DNA of 64,000 nt from Ulota crispa (Eukaryota; Streptophyta; Bryopsida; Orthotrichales; Orthotrichaceae). This document shows positions 51,536 to 64,000 of this stretch, one piece after another. Below the pieces are notes generated by a model that did not search any database, was not told the origin of the DNA, and worked only from the letters and a program-made list of their open reading frames with translations. Location of the stretch: NCBI GenBank assembly GCA_963920765.1, contig OY987249.1:3195230-3259229 (forward strand), written 5' to 3'. Every line of letters begins with the position of its first letter. Position 1 is the first letter of the stretch. The position numbers and the translations under genes are program-made.

Positions 51536-53688
51536 TGTCGGATTGAAAAGAACGCGCCTTAGAAATACGCAAGATGTTTTGTTGCAATCGTGCATTGCAG
51601 ACAAAAATCGTTTTCGGTTTTGATTTCCACTCTTCAGATCTTCAGTCTTCAGTCTTCTGTTGGCCTATTCTGTGGCTGGCTTTAAGAATATAATGGTCAA
51701 GGTAGAGATAAAAGCCCACTAGATACGGGACGGGTAAATTGGGACAGCAGACACGAACTGCCATTTGTATGACGAGATCCTAAATCCAAATTCACAATCT
51801 GCTGCCCAAAACTTCAAGTCGTGAGAACAAAACAAGTCTCGACCATGTGAGTGATCAATCTCACTTTGTCACCACAATAATAAATGAGGTTAAATTTGAT
51901 TTAACCCAAACTATCCGCAATAAGGTTTACAAAATAGAATGGAAATGAATTGACAAACGAGCCTCTAAAATCGGTTAAAAATAACAAAACCACATCTCAC
52001 ACATACATAAAAAATAAGCTCAAAATATTTCTCTTGAAGTCTTCATATCTTCAGATCTTCAAGTTTTCATGTCTTCAAGTCTTCATGTTTTAATAAAACA
52101 ATAGAGAAAATCACAAATAATAAGTCATAAAATGGTTGCAATCTTCTATCTAGTGCCACAGATGGCTCAAAAATCCAAATGCTAAGTATAATAGCAATTT
52201 GAAAAGTTCTTCTAGCCTTCTAACATCTCTCTATATTTCAAGTCAATCTAAACTACTATCCAAAAGTTATGCGAGTTTAAAGTAGAGGTTTTTTTTCCTC
52301 CTTGCAAACTAAACATTGCCTCTATAAATCTCTATAACTTTTGTTCTACACATCATCCATATAAACGTGATATCAATTTGAAAAAATGATACCATTGGCT
52401 ACAACTTGTAAAATTTTCACTTCAAAATAAAACTCTGTTCAAAAGTTCTAGTCAATCAAAGGGTGGGTCTCAATTTTTTAGAAAGCACCCAAATCCCCAA
52501 CTTCTATATACTATAATTTCTTCAGTAAGACTCCAAATGAAATGAATTAGATGATTCAAAAAGCTATGACAACAAAATATTATTCTTAAAAATTTGAAAA
52601 AAAAATTTCATACTGTTCAAAAATTGTAGCTCTTCAAAATTTTGACCTTCTCATAATAAAAAGGCAGCCACTTCTAATCCTTCACACCTCTATAACTTGT
52701 TCTTTCAAGCTTCAAATCTCAAGTTTAAGAACATTTTAAAAAGTTAATACTAAGATGAACAATCTCTCTAAATCTTGTTGCAAAATAATATACAGATCAT
52801 AAGCTATGGCTTGTCAAAGTCTCGGCCTTTCTTCATAGTTTGGTTTTTTTACTCTAAAATTCAAATACTCATAATTTTTGCATCACAGCTCCAAATTAAA
52901 CTTGTAAATTCATTTTGGAAAGGTAATCATATAAAAAACAATTTCTTTAAATTTCAATTCAAAATCATGTATGTACAAAAAGTTCTCTCACATCAAAATT
53001 TTAGGATTTCTTCCCTCTTTTCACCAACACTCATATACTAACTTCTAACTACTAAAGAATCTTCTCCCCTTAATTTCGACCCTATCTAAAGTAAAAAAAA
53101 TGGAGGACATCAGCCTATGCCCCTTTCTATTCTAACCCCACCATAGATACCAAACTTTATTTTTTTTTTACATTTTTCTCATTCACTTCTAAATCCTTGA
53201 TATTTTTTATTCAAACAAAGGCAAAATATATGAGCCTTCTAAAATATCTAGGTAAACATATAAAAATGATTAAATTACAAAATAAACACCACTGTATAAT
53301 GGCCACGTGCCCTTATGGACATATAATAACATCAAACGCTTGTCTTTAGTCGCCAAGTTGTGGACTTGATTGGTTGGAGAAGCAATCGTCTCTGACCGCT
53401 CGCTGGTTTGGGTTCAAACCTCATTAGACTTGTTAAGCGGTAAAAGCGGCCCACGGCTTGGCAGTTAGTGAGGTAGGAAATTGGCCCAGCCAACCCGCTA
53501 CTTACCCATCTGAGCTGTACATATAACAAGACGGAGCAGCGCACTGGAATCTATAGCCGCTGCATTGTCACTAAACCGTGGTCCTCACAACGACTACCCT
53601 TTTTGCCACAATTATTGATTTATTGAAATCAATACAAACATAAATAGATAACGAGTATTTACATGATGGAGAGATCTCCATCAAGACA
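51536..53688 (+). repeat. Single LTR-like unit, third copy
   Basis: About 2.15 kb, beginning TGTCGGATTGAAAAG and ending CTCCATCAAGACA, so it has TGTC...GACA ends. It aligns over its whole length with both arms of the palindrome at 5.8-10.1 kb, which shows that the 2.1-kb unit is a stand-alone element. No clear target-site duplication is visible (GGCAG at the left, GCGGT at the right), nor any adjacent PBS or polypurine tract. No protein is encoded. Confidence 0.7.
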
Positions 53689-56600
53689 GCGGTTACAAAG
53701 AAAGCTGCCAATACCAGGTGCAGCTGCTTCTCTATTATATTATTATGTTTTTTGAGAATTGATTGCATTAGTATTTGTTTATGATTTCTAGATTATTCTG
53801 CTCGTTCAACTCATCTTTTTCTTTTAATTTTGTTTGAAATTTTGACCCTCAGTGTTAATATGAGGCTTCCAGTTCCATTGACCATTGCTACATTGACATG
53901 TTTTAAACAATCATTTTTAGTGAGTTTGGATTTTATTTCTTTTATAATTTCTTTCTGTGTGTTAGATGTACGTATTGACACTCTGACTACTATGTTATTA
54001 CTTACTTTTGATGGTCTTTGTTTATGCTTGCAACTGCAGGATGCTGCAACGGAGCTGCTTACAACATTGATTTTGGAAGACAATCTCGATATTGAATTTA
54101 ATGTTTTAGAAAAGCTTTTGACAGTGCTTGAATACATCAAAACTTGGCAAATTAAGATATGGGAGAATGGTTTCCTTTCTCATTTCACAAGGATTACAAC
54201 TTATGTGAAGTCTTCTCCTTTTTAGAAGCTTGATGAATACTAACATCTCAGTCAAGCAAGCTATGTTTAGGTATTCTTCTTCACCTTGTCAAATTTCTTA
54301 AGCCTGATTCATTGGACTTTTGTTTGATGACAAATTTAACTAATTCTGTTGTCCTGTTATTCTTCTATGTAGAAATTTCAAGTATAAGCTACTCTCAAAT
54401 AATGCAAATAAGGAGAATAACTTGCCATTCTTTTTTATTGCTTGGGTGGACCCTCAATTTGATAATTGCATGTATACCAAAACCCAAATTTGTACTTGGT
54501 TTACTTCCCATCTAAATGCTGGTGCCTAGTGGGTGGTATCTAGATTGTCCAATGAATAATGTAACAAAGAAGGAGAAGAAGAAGATGACATCAATTGAAG
54601 AAGTTGACTGATGTGGTGGAATTGTTTCAATGATCAATGGTTTTAAAGGGACTGGTATTTTGGATCAAAACTTGTCTAATCTTGGCCCAAAAGCTACTAA
54701 GAAGGTTTTGGCTGAAAGGGCAAAGATTATGAAGAAGGCATTGACGTGGTAGAAGAAAGAAGCATTTGATATTGCCAAGCATGAGACGGCAGCTGCAGCT
54801 AAGGCCTTCAAAGCACAGTAGAAGGTCTTGAGTCCTTCAAGCCAACCATCTCGTTGGAGTGCGCATGTGTCGGCGGCAGCTCAGAATTCTCCAACCCTCC
54901 ACTTGCATCTCCTTCAAATTTTGTTCCCTCTACATCACAGTCTTGGCGTCCTTCTGTTTTTGATGCATCATATTTGACGTTGGAGTTGCATTTTTGACCC
55001 TCTTTTCTGGCTAGTAGAATTGCGCCTACCTACTCTCATGAGTTCTTCTATCAGGGTATTTTTGTCTTCATGAATGAGTATTTCAATAGATTCTCCAAGA
55101 GTACTTAGATTTATATGCAAATAGCTCGGTGACAGCTGAGTCATTGCCATTTATGAATTTTACTAATAGAATTTCAACAACTCCTCTTTCTATTGTAGTT
55201 TATTCAGGAGAGTCTATTATGAATTTGAAGAGTACCGCAAACACTCCAAGTGTGGCTCTTAGATTTCCATAATTATAGGCAGTTTTTCCTTATTTTTTTG
55301 ATTGCCTACTTATTGTGCTAAGTTTTATCCTCTTTGTTCTTTACTACAATTCCTACCAAGGATTTCATTATTTATAGCGCATTTTCATATTATCACCCTA
55401 TCACTCTGTTTTGCCTTGTCAATTTCACAGATTTCAATATTCAAGTATATGACTTCATTGTTTTCCTAATCCATATTGTAAGTTTAGTTATTTTATATTT
55501 TTCCAGTTCATTTCTAAATTCCGGATATCTATATACCAATATTTGATATGATCTTTTTGTACTTCAAGTAATTTTATTTCCTTCATTTTAGTAAGCCACG
55601 TTAAATTTTGCTCTTGATTTTTTACTTGGAAATGGAAATTCAACCAAACTAACGCAAGAAAATATGCGCGCGGTCTTAGGGTAGTTTTCCACGGTTATAG
55701 ATTTTTTGAAATTTCTGCCAAAATTTTTTGCTGACAGCTGACGGCTCATGAAATTATGCTCACGAAATAGCATTCCCCCTTGCTACGCTACACATTCACC
55801 ATTAGAGTTTTATTAGGATTTTCATATGTTAGATAGAATGCAAAGTAAAAATGTTTAATCAATTTTCAAATTGTATCTATGTGATAATGTCACAAAGATA
55901 GAATATGTGATATTACAAAAGTGATTGATTTTAGTAGAATGATATCATGATATCATAAAGATTGGATGTGTTCTATCATAGAGGAAAAAATGTGATATTA
56001 TAGAGGTTGATATGATTTTAGTAGTATGATAAATACAATGTGATACGACTTTACTTTCAAAATTGAAGTCCTCCATTTTGAAGTCCTCCAAAATGTGAAG
56101 TCCTCCAAAATGTGAAGTCAATTCCTAGTTGCATTATTGTTATGAGATTTTTTTTTAAATTTGATTATTTGAATTAGAAAATTCTTTTTTGAGATAATTA
56201 AAACCATAGGATGGAATACAAATACTAACAAATCTACTTGGTCTCTTTTCTTTTTGTTCCTTTTCTTTTAAAATTTCCAAAAGTTGCACTAATGCAGTGT
56301 CTTTAATTTTTGGCCCTGAAGGCCATTACACACACGCAAATTGGAATTTGTAATACTCTTGTAACAATGGGTGCTTAGGGCTATTCTTGTGGCCATCTAA
56401 AGTAAAATGATTCCAAGTTTTCATGACCTGGATTCTTGATGTAAAGTATAGTAGAACTCCTCTAAACTAATATGTATGGGACTGGGTGGGTACACTGATT
56501 TGTGGAGGTTGTGGTGGGGTGGATAGTGTTTAAACATGTGAGATATTAGTTTAGAGATATTTGTGTAAAGGAATTCTACTCTAGCCCTAAGAAGATGACA

Positions 56601-57889
56601 CCAAGTAGAATAACAGCAAGTTTTAACTCTAGGGATAGTCACAACTTCTCCAAGATTGAACTTCTATGAAGAATAAGAATTTGTGCAATGGAAATAAGAG
56701 CTAGTGGAAGCACTTCTCTATGAAGAAGGTGTACCTCCCCTTTTGTAGGTAGCAGAGAATGGAGTATGAGTTTTCCTAGAAAACAATGACGTAGTAAGAA
56801 AGCAAGTTGCATTCATGCACTCACTTGAGGTCTCCAACTACAAGGAGGATGAAAGCAAGAAGAGCAAGATGAAAAAGAGACACGCATTGGTAAAAACCTC
56901 ACATGCAAAAACTTTGTTATGCTCAAGTTTCTCAAGAAAATTGTTAATTTTAGAGAATGAAAACCTTGAAAATCAAGGAGAGAGTAGTGGTAGTCACGGT
57001 TGGTGTAAGATTGAGATTTCAGTGAAGATTGAGAAATGGCTGAGTTATTGTAGGAGCCAATGAAAGCACTTCTTCATGGAAGGAGGCGTGACACCCCTTT
57101 TGTGGGTGACGGAAGATGAAGAATGAAAGAATAGAGAATGTTTTACTTTGAGGAAGGCAACACGGCCACCGATTAGAGGAGCAGAAAAAGCAAGGGTCAA
57201 AAGTAGCTCACGAGCAAGAAAATGGTAAGACTTCTCACACAAAAAAAAATTCTCATGCCATTTCTCCACGCTTGGGAGATGAGAATTTTTTTTTCTCAAT
57301 CTTCACGGAATTGGCCTTGCGCCAGTTGCAGGCAGCTCGGCACGTAGGTTTTCTGTGAAGATTGAGAAAACAGAAACTCAATTGAACACCAAATTCATAA
57401 TTTTTGCACTTGGCCAAGTGCATTAAATGTACGGGAAAATTATTGCATTTTTCAAGTTTTGTAAATATGGTATACCAATTCTAGAAGAGGTTTCAAATTT
57501 TTTTGTTTGTAAATTGTGTAATGCAAACCTTCTACCTTCATCACCAATAAGGGAAGAATATGCATGATATGATAAAAACTACTTTTTGAATTTGAAAGAA
57601 TTATTATTCTATCAATATAAAATCAACCAAAATCTCAACTATTTAAACATACAATACACATATAACATATTGTTCTTTGCTTATCAAATTTTATTCCATT
57701 CATTTCAATAATTTTATCAGAACTCTCTACTTTATTTAAAAAACAAAACACTATCAATTTATTATCATTCAACCACAAACTTTGAACAAAAAAATACAAA
57801 GTCATCAAAGAAAAAATAGTACTTTGAATCTACTAAACTAAAAAAGCACACATTAGCTACCACAACTTTTTTTAATGTAGCCTATCACT
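53689..57889. other. AT-rich stretch with possible gene debris
   Basis: Holds two coding-like fragments (see 54043-54830) and a diverged direct duplication (about 56705-56790 against 57063-57130, both AAGCACTTCT...CCCCTTTTGT(A/G)GGT). The rest shows nothing I can name. Confidence 0.4.
54043..54830 (+). pseudogene. Possible decayed gene fragments of unknown identity
   Basis: A pyrimidine tract and CTGCAG acceptor-like site precede an open segment (54043-54225) reading DAATELLTTLILEDNLDIEF. Further on (about 54640-54830) a lysine/alanine-rich frame (VLAERAKIMKKALTW, KKEAFDIAKHETAAAAKAF) contains two in-frame TAG stops. Both have protein-like composition but match no family I know, and I cannot join them. 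They might be parts of a former gene or of a transposon. Confidence 0.25.
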
Positions 57890-60800
57890 TCAGTAATCCA
57901 CTATCTTTGGCGTCTCCGCAATAACCCTTGAAGATTGAGTTCCTATCTCTTCCCCTTCTTCAATATCCACTGATTGTGCAACAAGTACTGCGCAAACTTC
58001 AAGTGGAACTTCTAATTCAACTAAATCTAAAACCTCGTCAACCATAGCTTCCGCTTCTAAAGAAGGTGATTGATCCATGTGTGATGTCTCTTGCAAGACT
58101 GATGTGACTTGCTCAAAATTATACTGCCCTTCAATTCCAGTACGACAATATCTAATTCCCTCTTGATCGTAAAATAGTCCATCAACTCCTTCTGTCATTG
58201 CTTGATCTGCAGAAGCCCATCCAAAATCCATCCCAGAGAGCTGCGTATCTGTCGCCAACGTTACTGGTGTTGCACCTTGTGAGGTTGTTAATGTTGGAGG
58301 CAATATCACTTTTTCATATCCATCCACCTTATCTCTCATCTCTATATCCACCTCTGTAATAGGCTGAGGTTGAGCTAACTCCTCTAAATCCATGCCTTCT
58401 ATATTACGCCCTTGTGGATTTGCTTCTTCCTTGGCTATAACATGTTATGCAGGATGATCTTCCGTCTGAACTCAAACCATATGAGATAAAACGCCATGTA
58501 CACCGCTAATCGGCACTGTACCTATAATTTGTACTTCTCTTGATGGCATGCAAACCAACAATGTCTTCTTCATTTTCTTGGGTCTTTCTTCTTGAGGGAC
58601 AATTCTTTCTAATGAATCACTGTCTTGTTGAGATGAATTGTCATCTTCCTTTGATGAACTAGAAGAAGAATTTGAAGAATTGTCCTCCAAATTTGACGAA
58701 TCTTCTTTCGATGCTGATGAACTGTTCTCTACCTCATCTTCCTTCTCTTCATCATGTTGGCCTTCCACATAAGTTGGATCATTATCAATATCATCAGTCG
58801 CACCCATTTCTCCAATGTCATGGCCTTCTCTGACTGGTGTATCCTCTTAATGTAAATCTTCACCATCTTCTTCTTCATCATCATCTTCAACTTCTTCTTC
58901 ATCTTCATTTTCTTCTGTCCTTAGATATACCACACGAGATGATGAGGGTTCTGTATGAGATACAATGGTTGGTTGAGTCTCTTTTGCCCTTGGATTCTCA
59001 GTCACTTCTATCAAAGTGGTTGCTACTTGGATTCTTGTAGGATACACCTCTTGTAATGTATTGTACAAAAATTGAGTCCAATCTATGGAACCATCCAAGA
59101 CAATCACTTGACTACCAACATAGGAAGTTTGCACTATGTTTAATACTGCAGTTGTAATGCCCATTGCTACTAACCCCCAATTCTCCGGTAGGTATGTAGC
59201 AACCAACCTTTACAACTCCATAGGAGTTCTCTCTATTGGATCCACAATAGCAAGCATCATCCCTTCATTCTAAGAATCTGCGAACATTGCAGGTACTTGC
59301 TCACGACCTCCTTGCAGATTTTGTACCACTCTTGATGCACTAAGGTGCACCATCAAAATTGCAACATCTCCTACTGCTAGTACAGCACGCTCCGTTTGCC
59401 TATTATATCGCAAGTCATGAATGTACGTCGATGTTGTTTGCAATTTGAACACCCACATGCCTCTTTGCCAAGTACACTTTGTTGGCAAAACCATCTTCTT
59501 TCTTAGTTGTTCTTCAAAATATATTCCCGGTGGAAATAAAAACACAGCTGTCCATCTATGTACACCCACCATCTACTGTTGTAACTTTTCTAGCGCTGTA
59601 CCATACTCAACGTCAGTCCATACTTCATCTTCTTCTCTTGTCATGCATCGCCTGCAATCTAAAATCCACAAGCAAGGGCTTCCCAATGCTACTGCCCCAT
59701 CTGCAAAAAAGTCTCTTCTGCATCGAATAGGGATATTTCCAGTGTTGTTTTCTAGCGCGCTGCTTGGAATAGTTAGCTCCCAATCCCATCTCGCCTCATT
59801 AATATTTGTCACTTCTCTGCCATATCCATGATATCTAGATTCCCCATGCTGAATACTTGCATAATGATCTTTGAGCATTGGAGGTATAAGAAGATCAAAC
59901 CTCCTCAAAGCTTCAACTGTCCTCACTGTAGGAGATGACTAAACTTTCTTCATTTTATTGTCAACTGTTTTTGCAAGCACTTTCAGCTGTCCTTGATTTT
60001 GCCCTTCAAATCTGCGCACATTTATGAGGATAATATTATCCATAGTCCTCAGATGTGCATCTCCTGCCTTGACCATTAACCACCGTATGGCATTTCGTAC
60101 TGTTTCTCTCTGTTGAATCCGGTCTGTTATCCAAGCTAAGGTATCTTTCATTGGTACATTACTATTTGCATCGTTGAAAAAATATCTCTGTTGAGGGTGT
60201 TTGCCATCAATAATAGATTTAGCAGCCAATTTCTTTGCCAACCGCAGGTACTGTGCCTTGGGAACCCTTACAAGTGGTCTTAGCCAAATCCTTTCCATCT
60301 TCTTCGTGCCTTCTCTTACATCAATTCTTGGATCTAATGATTTCTGACTTGCTTACCTTTTCCATTTTTGAAAATCCTCTTTGCTGTACCAAAGATGACC
60401 TTCTTCATAGTCACGACAAACTTGTAAAACAGTTTTGTAAGCGGCTTCATCTTCTTGCCATGCATGACACGTCACCTCTGCCATCTTCTTGTAAACAACG
60501 TCCAAGGAAATATTGTTAGCAAAAGACCTTGTCCAATGCAAAGCACTGGCAGACATTGTTACAGCTCTTGCTCGTTGTGCATCATGAGCCTGTACTTCTG
60601 GATTAGGTCTACCACATGCTTTTCAAATGGCCCGCAACTTCACCAAATCCTCATTTAGTGTAGTATAAAAATCCCTTTCAAACTCCCTTGCATTTATTTG
60701 CACAGAAGCTTCAATGTATACTTTTGAATCATTGTATACAACAAATCGAGCCTTCCTCTGTGCAAATATCTTTTCATACTCCTCCTCAATCAATCCCACT

Positions 60801-62332
60801 TGGTTCTCCCTTTCCGCTTGCTTGCATGCTTCTACCACATGTTGACCATCAACAGGCTCCCAGATTATGTGGTCTTCTAACCAATTGATCCTTGATTTAG
60901 TGGGATTATTAGGAATTGCAATACCATGATGTAAGTATGCACCTTCAAATTCATTTGCGGCACCAACTTGTGAAAATGGAATCTCTCTTTGTGTTGGACC
61001 ACCATTTTCATCTACACCTTCCACAATGTAGGCAATCGGTCGTAACGTAAGTGGTGACATGTTGGACTCTTCTCTTCCACTAAGTCGTTTGTACATGGAT
61101 GTAACACGCTTATCTGTCAATGCTTGATGATTTGTCTCCACATTCTCCACTGTCCTAATGTTTGTAATTTTGGCATTGAAAACAAAATCCATTCCTCAAA
61201 TGTACCCTGCCAAATAATCATCGTTTGTTGGAAACCTTACAAGTGGACCAACAGCTGCCAAACCGTGAGCAACGCGGGTCTCTTCTTCTTCACTAGAGGC
61301 TGCATTGTTACTCTCAAATTCTTCATCATGTTGAACATCATTTCGTGCGGCGCTTACATCTCTACGTCTGGTACTTCTTCTCTTGACTAGAGTTACTCGT
61401 GGATGTACTTGGCGTTTGCTTTCCCTTGCTCCTCCAACTTCTGATGGAATTCTTGCTCCTCTTGAAGACCGTGGTCTTGCTAGCTGTTCTGCTGCCGCCC
61501 TTAATGATTCTGCTTGCATAGGTGGTGGCCGAGATAAGATGCTCACACCAGCACCTATAGACAACATTATACTAGTACCGCCACAGGGTGATGTCAAACC
61601 GCTATGTGGAACAACTCCTCCCAATATACCTTCTCTAGATGATGAAGCATCCACCAATCCCCCACGCGGCCTCTTTCCGCAATTGCTTCTTATTGTTTGG
61701 TGTCCCACAATTGTTGCAGAGAGTTCATTGTTTGCAGCATCTCTTATTGGAGAAGGTTGTCTACCACAATCTTCAATGGGCACAATAGGCACATTTACTG
61801 GAGCTGCAAGTATCCTATATATAGTATCAATCTCTTCAGGTTCGCGCGGTGGTGTTTTATCTCAAACACTAGAAGCATCCGTTCTCTGCATCTCTTCATA
61901 TGCTAAAGTTTCATGAACATATCGCTTAGCTTTCAAAACATCTTCTGGGCTCAATCTTAAGAACCTTTGTACTACTTCATTACGTGCATTTTGAAGTGAG
62001 TCTGGCATGGATGTCCAATGATCATGAAGTTTTTGTATAACCCTCATGGGATGGTCAACAGTCAAACAAATAGATGGAATTGGTGCCATCATCAAATTCC
62101 TCTGCAACTTAAATTGCATTGTACTTCCTCCTTCCATAACCACATTCATGAAAATCTGACCCTCCACACTAGTAGTAATGGATTGCAATTTTCCTTGCTC
62201 ATTGCCCAATGCGGACCAACGCCGCTCCTTCTGCATTGCATGCTCTGTAATCCACAATACTAGCGCATGTGCGTTTGTTGTCTGAAGCCACCATCCATAT
62301 TCAAGCCATTGGTTGTGTGTTTTGCGTGCCAT
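57890..62332 (-). pseudogene. 1,480-codon frame with eleven internal stops; ParB/Srx-like motif, unknown family
   Basis: Starts at an ATG in strong context (ACCATGG, 62332) and keeps one frame to a TGA at 57890. The eleven internal stops are TGA at 61862, 61196, 60623 and 58472; TAA at 60353, 59210, 58847 and 58445; TAG at 59939, 59573 and 59270. There is no frameshift. In order: a helical N-terminal region; a Ser/Arg-rich linker (about 61790-61390); a region with EPVDGQHVVEACK (about 60840), resembling the DGQH signature of ParB/sulfiredoxin-type domains; a long mixed region; then highly acidic Ser/Glu/Asp tracts (58900-58600) before a basic patch. Protein-like sequence continues immediately on both sides of each stop, so they are not intron borders. 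No terminal repeats were found. It could be a decayed element gene or a host gene relic. Confidence 0.6.
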
Positions 62333-64000
62333 GGTAAATTGATAATCCTATCAAAACAATGATCTTTAACACAAAATCATTAGTATTAGAACTTCACAAA
62401 AAAGGCCCATAACATTCTCAAATTGATTCATGGTAGCCACTTCTTTAGAATTTTGAAGTTCTCTTACTATTTTAAAGAAAAATATAAATTAAAAATATTA
62501 TTTATCATATGTAATTGTATAAGCATCTATTGTGTTGATAGATGAATATCTAGAAAGAATTTTGTGACAATGGACCACTTACATTATACAAAGTTTATTT
62601 ATTTTTTAAATAGAAAGCATTTTATTGCAATTTTGGCAACTAGATTATAACATAGTATTTAAAATCCTTTTGATGTTAAATTTTTGCTAATCAATATCCT
62701 AAACATTTAACATAATTATATTGAATCATTGAGTATCAAACTAAAACTTAAGAAGTACAATAAACAACATTACTTCTATACTTGTCAAAGAAAAACTTAA
62801 ACAATTTTGTTTAGCATATTTTGTGTTAGGCATGTATACAATTACCTTATTCATACACCTTGTATGAAATACAATATAACTAAGTCCTATTTGAATATTA
62901 CTTTGAAAAGCATAATGAACTGTATATAAAAATTGTCATTTCTATTTTCCATCCTAGAATTTATTAAGAAGGGTTATTTACTACATTATTTTTAACAACA
63001 ATGCTATAATTGTCTAAAAAAAATTGTTGAACTTTTACATTCATATTGGTAGTGCTAATTAAAATATTAAACAAAAAAAACCTTCCAATGTATTAATAAA
63101 TAGTGTTTCTAATCATAAATTTTTGATTTTAAAAAAAAGTAAAAACTCTTTCATTTCTTCTATCTTCAAAGATACCTTTAATTTTGATTGTAAATATTGT
63201 TAGTTCTGGTCAACAACACGTACCTCAAAGAACAAAACTAGAATATATAAGTAGGTTACAACTGCTGATGAGAATAAGGATCTATTTTCCTTATACCTTT
63301 ATTTATACTAGGTCTAGATTACTTTACTTTGCTTTTACTTTACTTTTACTTTACTCAGATTCATATCCGCTTTGTTAGTACATATTAGGGCATGTACGTG
63401 TCTTTTCCATGACAATTATGGTCAACAACATAAAATCAAATAAAAATGTCATAAACATGATTTTACATCTATTGTATACACATCATTATTATTTAGGCCT
63501 ACAAATTAACATGGACTCAAGTAATTGATCATGACAAGGAATTCTAGATGCCTTATAAGCCTTGTTGTATGTTTGGATTTTGTATTATTCACGTGATTAT
63601 TCACTAAAATCAAGGAAGATGTACTTTGTATTCATGTCTTGGTTTTTCTTGAAAACTATTATATTGTATATAAATGTTTACAAAATTGACACGTAGCATC
63701 TTCAAATCATATCTATACAATTATACTTTCAACCAAAACATATTACATTTCAAAAATATAACACTTTTGCAATTACAATATTAAGATGATTGATATGGAA
63801 AGTTCCTCATTAATCCATACTCTTAGAAAGCAGTCAACAACTTTTGCTTGTAGTCAACACATCAACATATACTGAGATTTTTCACATTCAACCCAATACA
63901 TTCTTTACACTAATGCATTTCATTAACAATAAAGAAAACACAATTAAAGAAACCGTAGGCTTTCAAGTTCAATTTATATTTACATTCAAATATGCAAATC
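62333..64000. other. AT-rich gene-free stretch upstream of the long frame
   Basis: Very AT-rich with no open frame of substance. It would hold the promoter of the minus-strand frame if that was ever a gene. No LTR or inverted-repeat end was recognised. Confidence 0.45.

Noticed and set aside
60340-60355. GTAAGCAAGTCAG at the TAA stop as a 13-nt intron
   Set aside because: Far too short for a spliceosomal intron, and removing 13 nt would break the frame that continues afterwards.
57890-62332. A reassigned genetic code explaining the in-frame stops
   Set aside because: All three stop codons occur inside the frame, and the neighbouring RPF1, AIP2 and eight-exon genes use normal stops.

Overview
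The window is nuclear DNA of a land plant or close relative: AT-rich, repeat-dense, with spliced genes, a eukaryotic type-2 tRNA, telo-box sequence and an inserted plastid fragment. A piggyBac-type transposase and a diverged psaA fragment make a moss, liverwort, lycophyte or fern more likely than a flowering plant. That placement is inference; nothing here fixes the species.

Only about 19 kb in the middle (23-42 kb) looks genic. It holds a tRNA-Ser(AGA) gene (+), an intronless RPF1-type ribosome biogenesis gene (-), an unrecognised eight-exon gene (-, 30.3-35.1 kb) and a five-exon AIP2-type RING E3 ubiquitin ligase gene (-, 38.4-41.0 kb). They share no pathway and are simply neighbours. The introns of the two spliced genes carry several miniature transposons.

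The rest is mobile and repetitive DNA. From 0.9 to 2.4 kb two terminal-inverted-repeat (TIR) elements sit in TA-rich microsatellites. From 5.8 to 10.1 kb two LTR-like units of about 2.1 kb face each other across 20 bp, forming a 4.3-kb palindrome; a third unit stands alone at 51.5-53.7 kb. A decayed piggyBac transposase lies at 12.6-15.1 kb, with TTAA-flanked relatives or ends at 4.4, 27.4 and 43.7 kb, the last beside the psaA fragment. At least five families of short non-autonomous elements are scattered throughout: TA-flanked AGGTA-ended, Stowaway-like, CACTA-like, and two foldback types.

The most unusual object is at 57.9-62.3 kb (-): a reading frame of 1,480 codons that keeps its phase from a strong ATG to the end but holds eleven in-frame stops. 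The piggyBac relic shows the same pattern. The protein has a ParB/sulfiredoxin-like DGQH motif and an acidic serine-rich tail, and I do not recognise it as a named family.
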